Source of the DNA: Promethearchaeota archaeon
GTDB lineage: Archaea > Asgardarchaeota > Lokiarchaeia > Sigyniarchaeales > SOKP01
NCBI GenBank assembly: GCA_018238625.1
Contig: JABCSY010000031.1
Coordinates: 1-39,587 of the forward strand
Length of the DNA stretch: 39,587 nucleotides
Direction of reading: 5' to 3'
In this document: positions 8,602 through 17,439 of the stretch, one piece after another
Numbering within the stretch: position 1 is the first letter of the stretch
Layout: each line of letters starts with the position of its first letter
Made by a program: the position numbers and the translations under genes
Notes under the pieces: generated by a model
The model's database searches: none
What the model saw: only the letters and a program-made list of their open reading frames with translations
What the model was told of the DNA's origin: nothing

Positions 8602-9825
8602 TTAAAAAAGTTTAATTTCTACGATCTTTTCAACGCTCTCTTCAAGAATTTTATCAAAATTTAAATTATCATATAATGCATTTAATTTCTCAGCATCAAA
8701 TTCTTGATCTTTTGGTTTAAATGGGCAATACTCAATAGGTTTAAGCTTTTTTGATATTTTAAAAGCTAGATTTTGAATACTATCTCTTCCAAAACCTATT
8801 AACGGCGTAAAAATAGGAAATTTAGAAATAAGGCGATTAAGCGCTATGGAATCTAAATCTACTGAATCAGAACAAATGCTCGAGCAGCTCAGACTAGCTC
8901 CGTCTGTTATTGCCCTAATTTTTCCGTAAAAAGAAAAATCGGAAACCGTAAGAATTCTTGATAATAGATCAAATCTAATTAATCTACATAATCCACAAAA
9001 ATACTGAATTTCGTTTAATTCTGAGCTGAGTTTTTTTAAAATGTTATATAAATTAACTTTTCTTAATCTGAACTGGTTAAAAGGTATGTAATCCGTTACT
9101 TCTTTCCAATTTGATATCCATATGTCGTTCAGCGCTTTATCTTCTGTAATATCAAATAACACAGGATAAATTTCAGAGCCTCTTCTCATTAATAAAAAAC
9201 CAGCGATTAAATCATTTAACCTGCCGACATCCATTACTAATATCTTTTTTACAGGTTCAATTGGCAAACCCCCCCATTGGCTATTAATTACTTGAGAAAA
9301 TATATACGAAAAGTCTTGTCTAATTTCAATAAAAATTTGTTTCTTTGGGTGAGTTAGATTTACTTTTAAATTGTGATTCGATAGATCGTCAATGACGGCT
9401 TTACCCACGATTTTAGCCACATCCATTGAGGTATAGTCGTGTTTCCCAGATCTTCTAACTCTGAGCGCAAAAGAATCGTCCTTTTCCAAAATTTCTTTAG
9501 CTAGTTCTATCGTTCTTTCAGTAATGTTTTTAAGATTATTCGAAGTTCTAATTGCCGGACTGAGAGAATGCACTCCAAAAGAGTTTTTTAATACCTCGAT
9601 CGCATTAGGAATATCTTTATTATTAAAAAAGAAAAATACTCTGGAAGAATCCTTGCTTAATTGATACTTATTAAAGGGAATTCCTTTTCTCTTGAGTATA
9701 TTTTTTATATTGTTCATTAAGAATTTGAGCATACGGATTTTTACTTTTTGCGATTTCAGCCAAATCTCAGCGTATCTTATTAGTATTAAGTTGTACTGCT
9801 CTAAAATAAGTTTTTTTTTTCCCAT
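8602..9825 (-). CDS. ThiI-like protein (ferredoxin-like + THUMP + PP-loop fold) with degenerate ATP loop
   Basis: A 407-residue protein with the order of tRNA 4-thiouridine synthetase ThiI: an N-terminal ferredoxin-like region (YAEIWLKSQKVKIRML, cf. GEIxLKGxNR), THUMP domain (residues ~65-180, SFALRVRRSGKHDYTSMDV and HPKKQIFIEIR), then the PP-loop domain from ~193. The PP-loop motif SGGxDS of active members is replaced by VGRLND (residues 200-205), although the flanking ILVMD and LLMRRG are kept. A CGLC pair (277, 280) and cysteines at 314, 318 and 367 may correspond to the iron-sulfur ligands of archaeal ThiI. The PLIGFGRDSIQNLA segment matches PLIGMxKxEI of the family. It is the last gene of an operon with the metallophosphoesterase, 18 nt away. 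It may bind tRNA yet lack adenylating activity. Confidence 0.75.
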   Translation of the reverse strand: MGKKKLILEQYNLILIRYAEIWLKSQKVKIRMLKFLMNNIKNILKRKGIPFNKYQLSKDSSRVFFFFNNKDIPNAIEVLKNSFGVHSLSPAIRTSNNLKNITERTIELAKEILEKDDSFALRVRRSGKHDYTSMDVAKIVGKAVIDDLSNHNLKVNLTHPKKQIFIEIRQDFSYIFSQVINSQWGGLPIEPVKKILVMDVGRLNDLIAGFLLMRRGSEIYPVLFDITEDKALNDIWISNWKEVTDYIPFNQFRLRKVNLYNILKKLSSELNEIQYFCGLCRLIRFDLLSRILTVSDFSFYGKIRAITDGASLSCSSICSDSVDLDSIALNRLISKFPIFTPLIGFGRDSIQNLAFKISKKLKPIEYCPFKPKDQEFDAEKLNALYDNLNFDKILEESVEKIVEIKLF

Positions 9826-9843
9826 GATAATCCTATTTCTCTT

Positions 9844-11442
9844 TTAAATTAAAATAGATAGGTAATAGTTTCCAATAACCTTTATCAATCCCGTTCGTAA
9901 GTTGTGTTCTTTCAATACAACTAGTCCTTTTTTGTAAATTTCAATTTCAATGAAAACCTCCTCAAAATATTTACCCTCAAGATTTCCACCATTTGAAAAT
10001 ACCGTATTCTCAATTTTAACATTAAATGAAATGCTCGGCGAGGAATTTAAAACCAAATCAATTTGTGATCTAGCAAATTGAGAAAGAACATCTCCCGAAT
10101 CAATTAATTCCGTCCTCCACACGCTTAAAGGAGTAGGTATTAAGGTGTGAAAACAACAAACTCCAAAAATTTTCTGATGACTAAGTGACAACACTTTTTC
10201 GATGAACTCATTCAATTTTTTTCGACCAATAAATCCTTCTTTCGAATCTAAAGTCGTAGAGTTCATACCCTGAAAGTATATTTTGTCATTTTCATACAAC
10301 GGATCGAATTCTCCAAAGTAATGTTTCCAGTATTCCCAAGCAAGAGGTTTTGAATCAGTATACCCCGGAACGGCCAAATAGGGGTGTTTTAATTGATTGA
10401 GTTTATCCTTAGCTATTTGAAACTCTTCTTTAAAGCTATTCTTAGTAAGATTACCTGCATGAACAACTAAATCAACATCGTTGATTTTATTAATTTTATT
10501 AATTGCTTTATCAAAATTATTTAAATCGCTTTCGAATCGTTCTGAAACTAATGAATTTGATATTTGAATAAATCTAGCAATAGGTTTTTGTTTTTTATCT
10601 ATCTGCAATGGAATGTAATAGTTAACTTCGCGTAGAATTTCTCTTTGAGAACTTGAATCTAATACGGGAATCACTTTAAAATTAAGATTATTGCCATCAA
10701 TATCTATGACTGAATAAGTAAATAATTCACGATACCTCGTTTTGTTACAGCAAAAAGTTCCTGCATTAAAAATAAATAAGTCTTTCTCACTGCTACTCAC
10801 AGTATATAAATTAGAGAAATGTCGATGGCCATTTAAAACTAAATCTGCTTTCGCCTCCAAAAGCATTTTAAGCATATCCCCCGAATCATCTATAGCTGAT
10901 CGTTCTTTTCCTGTGTTAGGTATAGGTATTAATTGATGGTGAAAACATACAACCTTGAATTTATTTTCTCTTTCAGGTTTCTCTAACTTTCTTCTAACTG
11001 ATTCGATTATATTATGATGAATTATTCCACCAGGTAAATCGGGTTTTGTACTATCTATTCCATATATATAAATATCGTCATCTTCGTATGTATAATGTCT
11101 GTTTCCGACCATTTCTTCAAATAACAAATACCCCACATTCATTGCATCGTGGTTTCCTATTAAAAATATCATTTGTGGGTTTTTAGATAAAGGTTCGAAC
11201 TTTTTAAATTGTTCTAACGCATACTCGTATTCTAATAGTGTTCCCATTTGAGTAATATCTCCTAAATGCAAGTAAAGTGATGCGTCTTTAATTTTATTTA
11301 TTTTTTCCATTCCAACATTAAAGGCGTGAAGGTTAAATGCGCCACCCGATCGAGTAATATGCGTATCAGATATGATTACAAGTCTTTTTTTCGCCTCTAA
11401 CTTCTCCTTTGGATTAATTTTAAAGCTTTTTTCGGAGATCAT
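9844..11442 (-). CDS. Tandem calcineurin-like metallophosphoesterase; second domain inactive
   Basis: A 532-residue protein made of two related domains. The first (residues ~18-270) has all metal-binding motifs: SDTH (25-28), HLGD (59-62), GNHD (96-99), CFHHQ (166-170) and NGHRH (204-208). The second (~285-510) repeats the framework, including CFHTLIPTP, DSGDVL and DLVLN, but has lost the ligands: ISNSL for ISDTH, HAGN for HLGD, PGYTD for GNHD and NSSPS for NGHRH. So one active phosphoesterase and one pseudo-domain, from an internal duplication. The closest catalysed reactions in this fold are phosphomonoester or phosphodiester cleavage; the substrate is unknown. No signal peptide is seen. 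It is third in an operon with two membrane acyltransferase-like proteins, 4 nt after the preceding stop. Confidence 0.85.
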   Translation of the reverse strand: MISEKSFKINPKEKLEAKKRLVIISDTHITRSGGAFNLHAFNVGMEKINKIKDASLYLHLGDITQMGTLLEYEYALEQFKKFEPLSKNPQMIFLIGNHDAMNVGYLLFEEMVGNRHYTYEDDDIYIYGIDSTKPDLPGGIIHHNIIESVRRKLEKPERENKFKVVCFHHQLIPIPNTGKERSAIDDSGDMLKMLLEAKADLVLNGHRHFSNLYTVSSSEKDLFIFNAGTFCCNKTRYRELFTYSVIDIDGNNLNFKVIPVLDSSSQREILREVNYYIPLQIDKKQKPIARFIQISNSLVSERFESDLNNFDKAINKINKINDVDLVVHAGNLTKNSFKEEFQIAKDKLNQLKHPYLAVPGYTDSKPLAWEYWKHYFGEFDPLYENDKIYFQGMNSTTLDSKEGFIGRKKLNEFIEKVLSLSHQKIFGVCCFHTLIPTPLSVWRTELIDSGDVLSQFARSQIDLVLNSSPSISFNVKIENTVFSNGGNLEGKYFEEVFIEIEIYKKGLVVLKEHNLRTGLIKVIGNYYLSILI

Positions 11443-11446
11443 ATTT

Positions 11447-12184
11447 TTAAGTATTTTTTAATTTTGCTGGATGACCTAAATAAATTGAATTTTCTCTTAA
11501 AACCTGGTCGTAACTTGTATACGAATGAGCTGAAATTTTCGAGTTTTGTTCCATAACCGTACCAGGCAGAAGAACGCATTTGGCTCCGATAAGAGCACCA
11601 CTTTCTACTCTTATTTTTCTTAAAATGAAATTATCTTGCTCAATACCAAAACTCAAGATCGTAGAATTCATTCCTATTATAACATTCGCACCAATTGATA
11701 CGAATTCCGAAGAAATCCAACTATTATCGCAAATTGTTTTTTTTCCAATTTTTGCACCAAAAAACCATAAAGTGAACCGATTTTTAAACCAGGGAAACGG
11801 ATTTGAAGCCGTAACATATAATGGACATTTTTTAACTATGTTCCGTATATTCCAAAAGAGATAATCCCGATCTTCTAAAGATCGCTTGAAATTACCTTCC
11901 TTTGGAACATGTAGTAGGTTAACTATTTTTAAAATTAAAACTGATATTAAAATCGCACTAAATTGAACAATGTAGATCGCGGTTAAAACATTAAAAGGCA
12001 ATAATATAAAGAATAACCAATAACCCGTCTCGCTCCAAAAATAAATAACGTACGAATATTCAAAAATCGATAAGGGAACAAGGCTAAGAATAATTATGGC
12101 AACATATAAAATTAGGTATTTATTTCTGATTCTCTCGTCTATAGGTGATGGTGAATCTCCCTTTAAGCTAACTGGTTGAAACAA
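11447..12184 (-). CDS. Membrane-anchored left-handed beta-helix acyltransferase-like protein (copy 1)
   Basis: A 245-residue protein. Two or three transmembrane helices occupy residues ~25-95 (YLILYVAIIILSLVPLSIF; YWLFFILLPFNVLTAIYIV). The second half holds imperfect hexapeptide repeats of a left-handed beta-helix (KIGKKTICDN, VSIGANVIIGMNSTI, ESGALIGAKCVLLPGTVM), as in transferases of the LpxA/CysE superfamily and the terminal membrane domain of some nonribosomal peptide synthetases. It closes with YLGHPAKL, typical of these folds (xxGxPAK). A TTG start at 12184 follows GAGGGGTAA, where the ribosome binding site lies in the last codons of the preceding gene. It is a paralogue of the next gene upstream and probably modifies a membrane lipid or glycan; the donor and acceptor are unknown. 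Confidence 0.72.
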   Translation of the reverse strand: MFQPVSLKGDSPSPIDERIRNKYLILYVAIIILSLVPLSIFEYSYVIYFWSETGYWLFFILLPFNVLTAIYIVQFSAILISVLILKIVNLLHVPKEGNFKRSLEDRDYLFWNIRNIVKKCPLYVTASNPFPWFKNRFTLWFFGAKIGKKTICDNSWISSEFVSIGANVIIGMNSTILSFGIEQDNFILRKIRVESGALIGAKCVLLPGTVMEQNSKISAHSYTSYDQVLRENSIYLGHPAKLKNT

Positions 12185-12187
12185 TTA

Positions 12188-13057
12188 TTACCCCTCTTTT
12201 AAATTTAGATCGTTTTCGTTTTGATTCACTTTGGTATTTGAAGTCTTTATTTTAACTTTTTCCGCTTTGTTTTTCGACTCATCGACTGATTGAATAGGCA
12301 ATGTTAAGCTCACTGGCGTGCCAATGTGAATTAAATTACCTTCTAATTCCTGTTCAATCGATGTATAACTATTCACGCCCAATATAGCGAAATCTTGCAT
12401 GATTGTACCTGGTGAAACTATTGTGTGAGGTCCTACAACGCATGCCTTTCCAATCTTAACTTTTTTAATTAAAATTTTATCTTGATAGATTAAATGCGAA
12501 AAAATACAAATGTTTAATGACGTCATCGTAAAATCACCAATCTCTATAAATAAAGGATCTACATACCCTTCGTATAAAACTACGCTTTTTCCAACCCGAG
12601 TACCGAAAAATCGATAAACGACAATATCGATCCAAGGCAATGGTAAAGCTCTTGCCAACCAAATCGGGAAATATGCTACCCAGAACCTTCTATGCATGTA
12701 CTTCCAATCTTTACTTCCTCTCTCAAAAATTCCTTCTCGAGGTGGAGAAAGTTTGTTCAGTAGCTTAAAAATCCCGGCAGAAAATAATATGATTGTGAAG
12801 GTGAATAGTAAAATATTACCATATATATTTAGAGGAAGCAATAACCAATAATACCACTCAGCTTTTAACCCAAAAGAATAGAATTCGCTTCCAGTTAAAA
12901 GATAATACAAACTATTAATAAACCATAAATTCACAAGAAATAAAACTATACCCCCTATAAACAATTGTACAATTATAATCAATGAAAAAGGGGTTTTGTA
13001 AACTCCAGATGTAGAAATAAAATCCATTTCAAATTTGGAATAATTATCTCTCTCCAT
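12188..13057 (-). CDS. Membrane-anchored left-handed beta-helix acyltransferase-like protein (copy 2)
   Basis: About 289 residues and paralogous to the following gene. Helices at ~25-50 and ~70-105 (LIIIVQLFIGGIVLFLVNLW; WLLLPLNIYGNILLFTFTII) anchor it, followed by PPREGIFERGSKDW, a segment shared with copy 1 (VPKEGNFKRSLEDRDY). Hexapeptide-type repeats run from ~155 to 260 (RVGKSVVLYEG, KIGKACVVGPHTIVSPGTIM) and end in HIGTPVSL. The C-terminal ~40 residues are hydrophilic and lysine/asparagine-rich. It heads the operon that runs to 8602. The start is either ATG 13057 or a TTG at 13066; neither has a clear ribosome binding site, and a TATA-like TATATTATAA lies at 13091-13100, so transcription probably begins close to the start codon. 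Confidence 0.72.
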   Translation of the reverse strand: MERDNYSKFEMDFISTSGVYKTPFSLIIIVQLFIGGIVLFLVNLWFINSLYYLLTGSEFYSFGLKAEWYYWLLLPLNIYGNILLFTFTIILFSAGIFKLLNKLSPPREGIFERGSKDWKYMHRRFWVAYFPIWLARALPLPWIDIVVYRFFGTRVGKSVVLYEGYVDPLFIEIGDFTMTSLNICIFSHLIYQDKILIKKVKIGKACVVGPHTIVSPGTIMQDFAILGVNSYTSIEQELEGNLIHIGTPVSLTLPIQSVDESKNKAEKVKIKTSNTKVNQNENDLNLKEG

Positions 13058-13255
13058 TTTGCTCAATTCTAATCTAATAAGTTATTATTATTATAATATA
13101 TCAACCGTAAAATAAATAAATTTTACACAATTTTTACTTTAAAATACGGTTTTTTTTTATAAAAATAGATTTTTAAAACAAACCTATTATAATAATTATA
13201 AATATAAAAAATTAATAACCAAAAAAATCAAAATTCATACATAAAGTGAAAAACA

Positions 13256-14179
13256 ATGTCGATAGACTGGGCCAAAGCAGAAGAAAAACCTGATAAGAAG
13301 CAAGCCGTAGAAGGAAGGTTCTTATTAGACTTAAGAGCGAAAGTTAACGATTTAGAAAAGCAACTTAGCGAAACCAAAAATGATTTGACTGGGACACAGA
13401 GTAACCTTAAAGCTACTCAAGGAAAACTCGAGGCTACTACAAACGATCTTAATAATACTAAATCTACGCTTGATAGCAACAAAACTGAATTAAGCGAAAC
13501 TAAATCGATATTAGAACAAGTTAATGGCAAACTCGAAGACAAAATACAAACTGTAAATAATTTGAATTCTGAAATTGAAGGCTTGAAATCTAATCTCGAA
13601 AATGCAAATAGCAAAGCAAGCGAACTTGAAGCGAATTTAGAAAGTAAAGGGCAAGAATTTGAAGCAACTATCTCGAGTTTATCTTCAGAGCTAGACACGT
13701 CTAAAGCTCAAATAAATGGGTTGCAGGACCAATTAGCCAATATTCAAAGCTCAAGTTCAGAAAGCCAAGTAAAAATTGATAATCTAACTTCTGAAGTTCA
13801 AGAATTGAATAGCAAACTTACGAGTACCCAAGAAGAAAACACGAAATTGAACGAACAATTAATGGAATTAAATAACTTATTGCTACAAAAAGACACCAAT
13901 CTTCAAGAGTTAAGTAGTGATTTAGGTGCTAAAGAAAAACTAATCGAAGCTCAAACTGCTCATCTAGATGAAGTTGAAAACGAATTGGGCGAGCTAAAGC
14001 CTCCAGAGATGGGTACAGGAGGTTTTGCTAGCGACGAACGAACAACTTGTCCCATGTGCGGATCAGTAGGAAAAGAAATCAAGCAAATTGAGGATAAATC
14101 AAAAGTCTTGTCTTACGTTGGCCATATACCCATGTACGCCAAAAAGAACGTATGTAAAAAGTGTGGCTACGAATTCTGA
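13256..14179 (+). CDS. Long coiled-coil protein with C-terminal zinc ribbon
   Basis: A 307-residue protein. Residues ~25-250 form an almost unbroken coiled coil with repeated units such as LSETKNDL, LEATTNDLNNTKSTL and ELSETKSIL, rich in Glu, Lys, Ser, Thr and Asn. The end carries a zinc ribbon: CPMCG near residue 264 and CKKCGYEF at the C-terminus. The N-terminal MSIDWAKAEEKP is not a signal peptide, so it is probably cytosolic, with a rod that places the zinc module at a distance. The start ATG at 13256 has a TATA-like TTATAAATATAAAA about 50 nt upstream. No close family is recognised; the coiled coil makes similarity to other rod proteins uninformative. Confidence 0.8.
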   Translation: MSIDWAKAEEKPDKKQAVEGRFLLDLRAKVNDLEKQLSETKNDLTGTQSNLKATQGKLEATTNDLNNTKSTLDSNKTELSETKSILEQVNGKLEDKIQTVNNLNSEIEGLKSNLENANSKASELEANLESKGQEFEATISSLSSELDTSKAQINGLQDQLANIQSSSSESQVKIDNLTSEVQELNSKLTSTQEENTKLNEQLMELNNLLLQKDTNLQELSSDLGAKEKLIEAQTAHLDEVENELGELKPPEMGTGGFASDERTTCPMCGSVGKEIKQIEDKSKVLSYVGHIPMYAKKNVCKKCGYEF

Positions 14180-14305
14180 ATTCCGAATTATTATTTCTTT
14201 TATTTTTCTTATCTAATTTTTAATAATTATTGATTATAAAGAGCCAATTTATTCGTTGGAGGAAATCTTTTTTTTATCGATAATTAACAATTAAATAGAA
14301 ATAAG

Positions 14306-14315
14306 AAAAAAAAAA
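14306..14315 (-). terminator. Oligo-T terminator after the first GPH transporter gene
   Basis: On the minus strand a run of ten T residues follows the stop codon of the transporter at 14333 by about 18 nt, as usual for archaeal intrinsic termination. On the other strand an eight-T run (14268-14275) may serve the coiled-coil gene ending at 14179. Confidence 0.45.
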
Positions 14316-14332
14316 GATATTATTTTTAATTA

Positions 14333-15724
14333 TTACACTCTTGCTTTCTTTTGTTCGTGAATTTCCTCGAGTTTTTCTTTGACTTCCTTAAGTTTTTCAC
14401 CGTGTAATGGGTATTTGTATATTGCCAATATGGCAATTAATAGAGCTATGGCTGGAAATACAAATATTAAGACTCTTAACCCGAAAGCAACTTGTGATGG
14501 ATCAACTGATGGATTAAAGGTTGCCCAACCAACAGTACTAAAAACTGTGCTTATGGCTAAAATTACCAAAATATTAGAAAACCTAAGGACGAAAGCATTT
14601 ACGCCATAATATCCTGCTTCTCTACGCATTCCTGTAGCAATCTCATCTTCGTCTACGATATCTGCGACAACTAAGTCAATAATATATAATGAACCAGATA
14701 AACCCATCCCTATTAAGAAGAAAATAATCATCCCTGATATAAGATCTCCTATAAACATTAAAGGAAACAGTGATAATATCCAGACGGTCATTGAGATCAT
14801 CCACGCTTTTCTATTTCCGATTTTGCGAACAATGGGTCTCCACAAGAATGTAATAAAAAGCGTAGCTGAAATAAATGTTAAACCTAAAAGCAGGGAAGCC
14901 ATGAACGCGTCTGATTCATTTAAAACATATTTTGCATAGAGTGGAACGAGAGTAGGAAGCATACCAAATACAAACCAATTTGATGTTTCCGAAATGATAT
15001 ACCATCTAAAAGATTTACTCTTAAAGCAAAATTTTATAGTTTTAAAGAAGCTCAAAGCATTCTTATAATCTTCTCGAAATTCTTGTTTTTCTTTTGGACC
15101 AAATAACAGAAAAATTAATACTCCCACGATTACAATTATTCCGGCTATTATTCCGAACAATTGATATTCAGGTAAAGCTGCTGGATCAGAAAAATCTGAT
15201 ATTATTAGTCCAGGCAATAAAAACGCAAAAATTAAACCTATAATTGAGAAAATTTGACGAACATTATTTGCTTTCGTTCGTTCTTGCTCGGTCATGAAAA
15301 CTTCTGGAAAAAGTGATGTCAGATTTAAACTGAAAGCAGTGTAGAATAGTTCAAAGACGAGAATAATCATTAAGAAATAGTAGAAATTACCAACTTCATT
15401 TATTGAACCGACAGGCAACGGAGGTGTAAACAGAAAATACATTACTACTGCCAAAGGTACGAAAAATACAACAATATAAGGCAAGCGGCGACCCCATTTT
15501 GTGTGAGTTCTATCTGATAAATATCCTATTAAAGGGTCGTTAAACATGTTCCAAATCGTCCATATAAAATATCCTAGAGTGATCAACCAAATGTTTATTT
15601 GAACTACAGTAAAATAGAATGTAAATATTAAAAGAATAAACGCTTGATAGGCTGTTACATCACTTATTTGTGCAAAACTATAGAAAAACGCTTTTTTAAG
15701 AGTTCCAGATTCTTTTTTACTCAA
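14333..15724 (-). CDS. MFS transporter of the GPH (MelB-like) family, copy 1
   Basis: A 463-residue, roughly 12-helix membrane protein. The family signature between helices 2 and 3 is clear: FNDPLIGYLSDRTHTKWGRR. GPH members move sugars (melibiose, glucuronides, xylosides) with sodium or protons, while the animal member MFSD2A carries lysophospholipids. The second half has the duplicated loop (RPIVRKIGNRKAW) and IIDLVVADIVDEDEIATGMRREAGYYGVNAF, which is typical of the family. The TTG start at 15724 is supported by GGTGATGA just upstream. A paralogue lies at 17440-18843, with a FAD oxidoreductase between them on the same strand. The substrate cannot be read from sequence. Confidence 0.88.
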   Translation of the reverse strand: MSKKESGTLKKAFFYSFAQISDVTAYQAFILLIFTFYFTVVQINIWLITLGYFIWTIWNMFNDPLIGYLSDRTHTKWGRRLPYIVVFFVPLAVVMYFLFTPPLPVGSINEVGNFYYFLMIILVFELFYTAFSLNLTSLFPEVFMTEQERTKANNVRQIFSIIGLIFAFLLPGLIISDFSDPAALPEYQLFGIIAGIIVIVGVLIFLLFGPKEKQEFREDYKNALSFFKTIKFCFKSKSFRWYIISETSNWFVFGMLPTLVPLYAKYVLNESDAFMASLLLGLTFISATLFITFLWRPIVRKIGNRKAWMISMTVWILSLFPLMFIGDLISGMIIFFLIGMGLSGSLYIIDLVVADIVDEDEIATGMRREAGYYGVNAFVLRFSNILVILAISTVFSTVGWATFNPSVDPSQVAFGLRVLIFVFPAIALLIAILAIYKYPLHGEKLKEVKEKLEEIHEQKKARV

Positions 15725-15846
15725 AAATCATCACCAAATAATCATTTTTAATAAATTTGTAATTAATCTAATTCAATTTTTTCTTTAATAAATGTTTAGT
15801 TAAGATATTTTTCATTAATCATAATAAAATTAAGAAATTTAATCAA

Positions 15847-17367
15847 TTAAATATTAAATCTTTTCATCATCCTATATATACTTAGTATAATTGCGTTAAC
15901 ACCGCCCCCACTTTCGCTTTGTGCGCCCACAAACCATAAATTCTCAATTGGGGTCTTATGAGGAATACCTCGTTTGCCCATGATTGGAGCTATTCCACCA
16001 AAAGCGTGATGATCTAAATTAGTTCTTTTCCGAAAATCTTCAGGAGTCATAATTATTTTAGTTTTGATGTGGTCTCGAAGGTTAGGAATCCTTTCCTCAG
16101 CATATTCTAATAGTTTATCGGCGTATTCTTCTTTTTTCTCCTCCCAATTTCCTTCTTTTAATGAATTTGGACAAATCGTGTATATTGTTATCGCATTATG
16201 ACCCGGGGGGGCCATCGATGGAGAATGAAATGAAGGGACATGTACTACAAAACCATCTGCCCCTTCGTGGTAAAGACCTTTTAGGCAGCGTTCTACCCCT
16301 CCTTCAATATCGTATGTACCGTAATAATAGGTACACACTTCTGATAAGTAGGGCGACGGGTTATAATCTACACCTAGATGAACCATAAATACAGAATCCA
16401 TTAGTGATATATTTTCGACTTCCTCTAAAAATTCTATAGGTAAATCTTTTTTTCCAATTAGCTTTAAAAATGTTTCTTTCCCCCCTCCACTTGCAATTAT
16501 TAAGTCAGCAGGGTGTGTTTGACCGTTTTCAGTTTGTAAACCCGTAACCTTATTGTTTTCAACGAGTATTTTTGAAACTAAACTATTTGTTAAGATTTTT
16601 CCTCCTTTTTGTTGAATATTTTTGCTTAATGCGTCTATTAAAGAACCAATTCCTCCTAAAACATTAAAAAGATGTAAATGTTCAGATTTTTTCGTTAATT
16701 TTTTTGGTATTCGTTTATCGTAAAAAGGTTCTGGATTCAAAGCGAAAACCCCCAGTCCAATAAACTGAGTTGGTTTTACGAAAAAATCTGCCAATATAGA
16801 GATAAATATGCTTTGAAGCTTTTTAGATTTAAAGAGATGATCCATTAATTTTTGAGCGCTCCAATTTTTTTTGGTAATTAAAGGGAGTAATGTTAATAAT
16901 AGAGAAATTTTATAACCAAATTTTCTTATTCCTTTTGTTTTTTCCATTTTACGCACGATTGTCATTAGTTTCATAAAGCGCAGATAATATTTCCAGTATT
17001 TAGACAATCCTTTAGCGTCCTCTGGAAAAAGTTGCCTTAACTTATCCATCCTCCATTTAAGACCTTCATACGTCTCAGGTTTTTTTATTTCAAAATCGGG
17101 GAAAATATATGTTCGATCGTCCTTTATAACTTCAATTTGATCCAACACTCCCAATTCTTTAAGTACGTCACCAACGGGCTCTCCCTCCCCTATCCCCTCG
17201 AGTAGGAGTTGTCCTAAATCCCATTTATATCCGTCCTTTTCGAATGAAGCAGTAACACCCCCAATTTGATTAAATTGCTCAAAGATAGTGACTTCATGCC
17301 CACTCTTTACCAAATATGCCGCAGAGGTTAACCCTGCAATACCCGATCCAATTACACATACTTTCAT
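15847..17367 (-). CDS. CrtI/RetSat-like FAD-dependent oxidoreductase
   Basis: About 506 residues. The N-terminal dinucleotide-binding motif is VCVIGSGIAGLTSAAYLVKS, followed by EVTIFEQ and GGVTASFEKDGYKWDLG, as in phytoene desaturase, carotenoid isomerase and retinol saturase. The C-terminal FAD motif is NLWFVGAQSESGGGVNAI. Such enzymes desaturate, saturate or isomerise polyprenoids. In archaea, relatives could act on isoprenoid lipid chains or carotenoids. I chose the ATG at 17367, one residue pair before the first beta strand; a TTG at 17400 would add 11 residues. It lies between two GPH-family transporters on the same strand; the gap to the upstream one is 72 nt. The substrate is unknown. 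Confidence 0.83.
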   Translation of the reverse strand: MKVCVIGSGIAGLTSAAYLVKSGHEVTIFEQFNQIGGVTASFEKDGYKWDLGQLLLEGIGEGEPVGDVLKELGVLDQIEVIKDDRTYIFPDFEIKKPETYEGLKWRMDKLRQLFPEDAKGLSKYWKYYLRFMKLMTIVRKMEKTKGIRKFGYKISLLLTLLPLITKKNWSAQKLMDHLFKSKKLQSIFISILADFFVKPTQFIGLGVFALNPEPFYDKRIPKKLTKKSEHLHLFNVLGGIGSLIDALSKNIQQKGGKILTNSLVSKILVENNKVTGLQTENGQTHPADLIIASGGGKETFLKLIGKKDLPIEFLEEVENISLMDSVFMVHLGVDYNPSPYLSEVCTYYYGTYDIEGGVERCLKGLYHEGADGFVVHVPSFHSPSMAPPGHNAITIYTICPNSLKEGNWEEKKEEYADKLLEYAEERIPNLRDHIKTKIIMTPEDFRKRTNLDHHAFGGIAPIMGKRGIPHKTPIENLWFVGAQSESGGGVNAIILSIYRMMKRFNI

Positions 17368-17439
17368 AGAATTATCAATTTCAATAATGAATTTTAACAA
17401 TAAATTACCCTATAGATACTTAGTAAAATAAAAAAAAAG

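Noticed and set aside
8167..9825. Complete thiamine or molybdopterin pathway from the MoaD/ThiS-like and ThiI-like pair
   Set aside because: No E1-like, ThiF/MoeB, MoaE or ThiG gene is near, and the ThiI loop is degenerate.
14256..14266. Strong Shine-Dalgarno-like GGAGGAAAT in the convergent gap
   Set aside because: No start codon with an open frame follows it.
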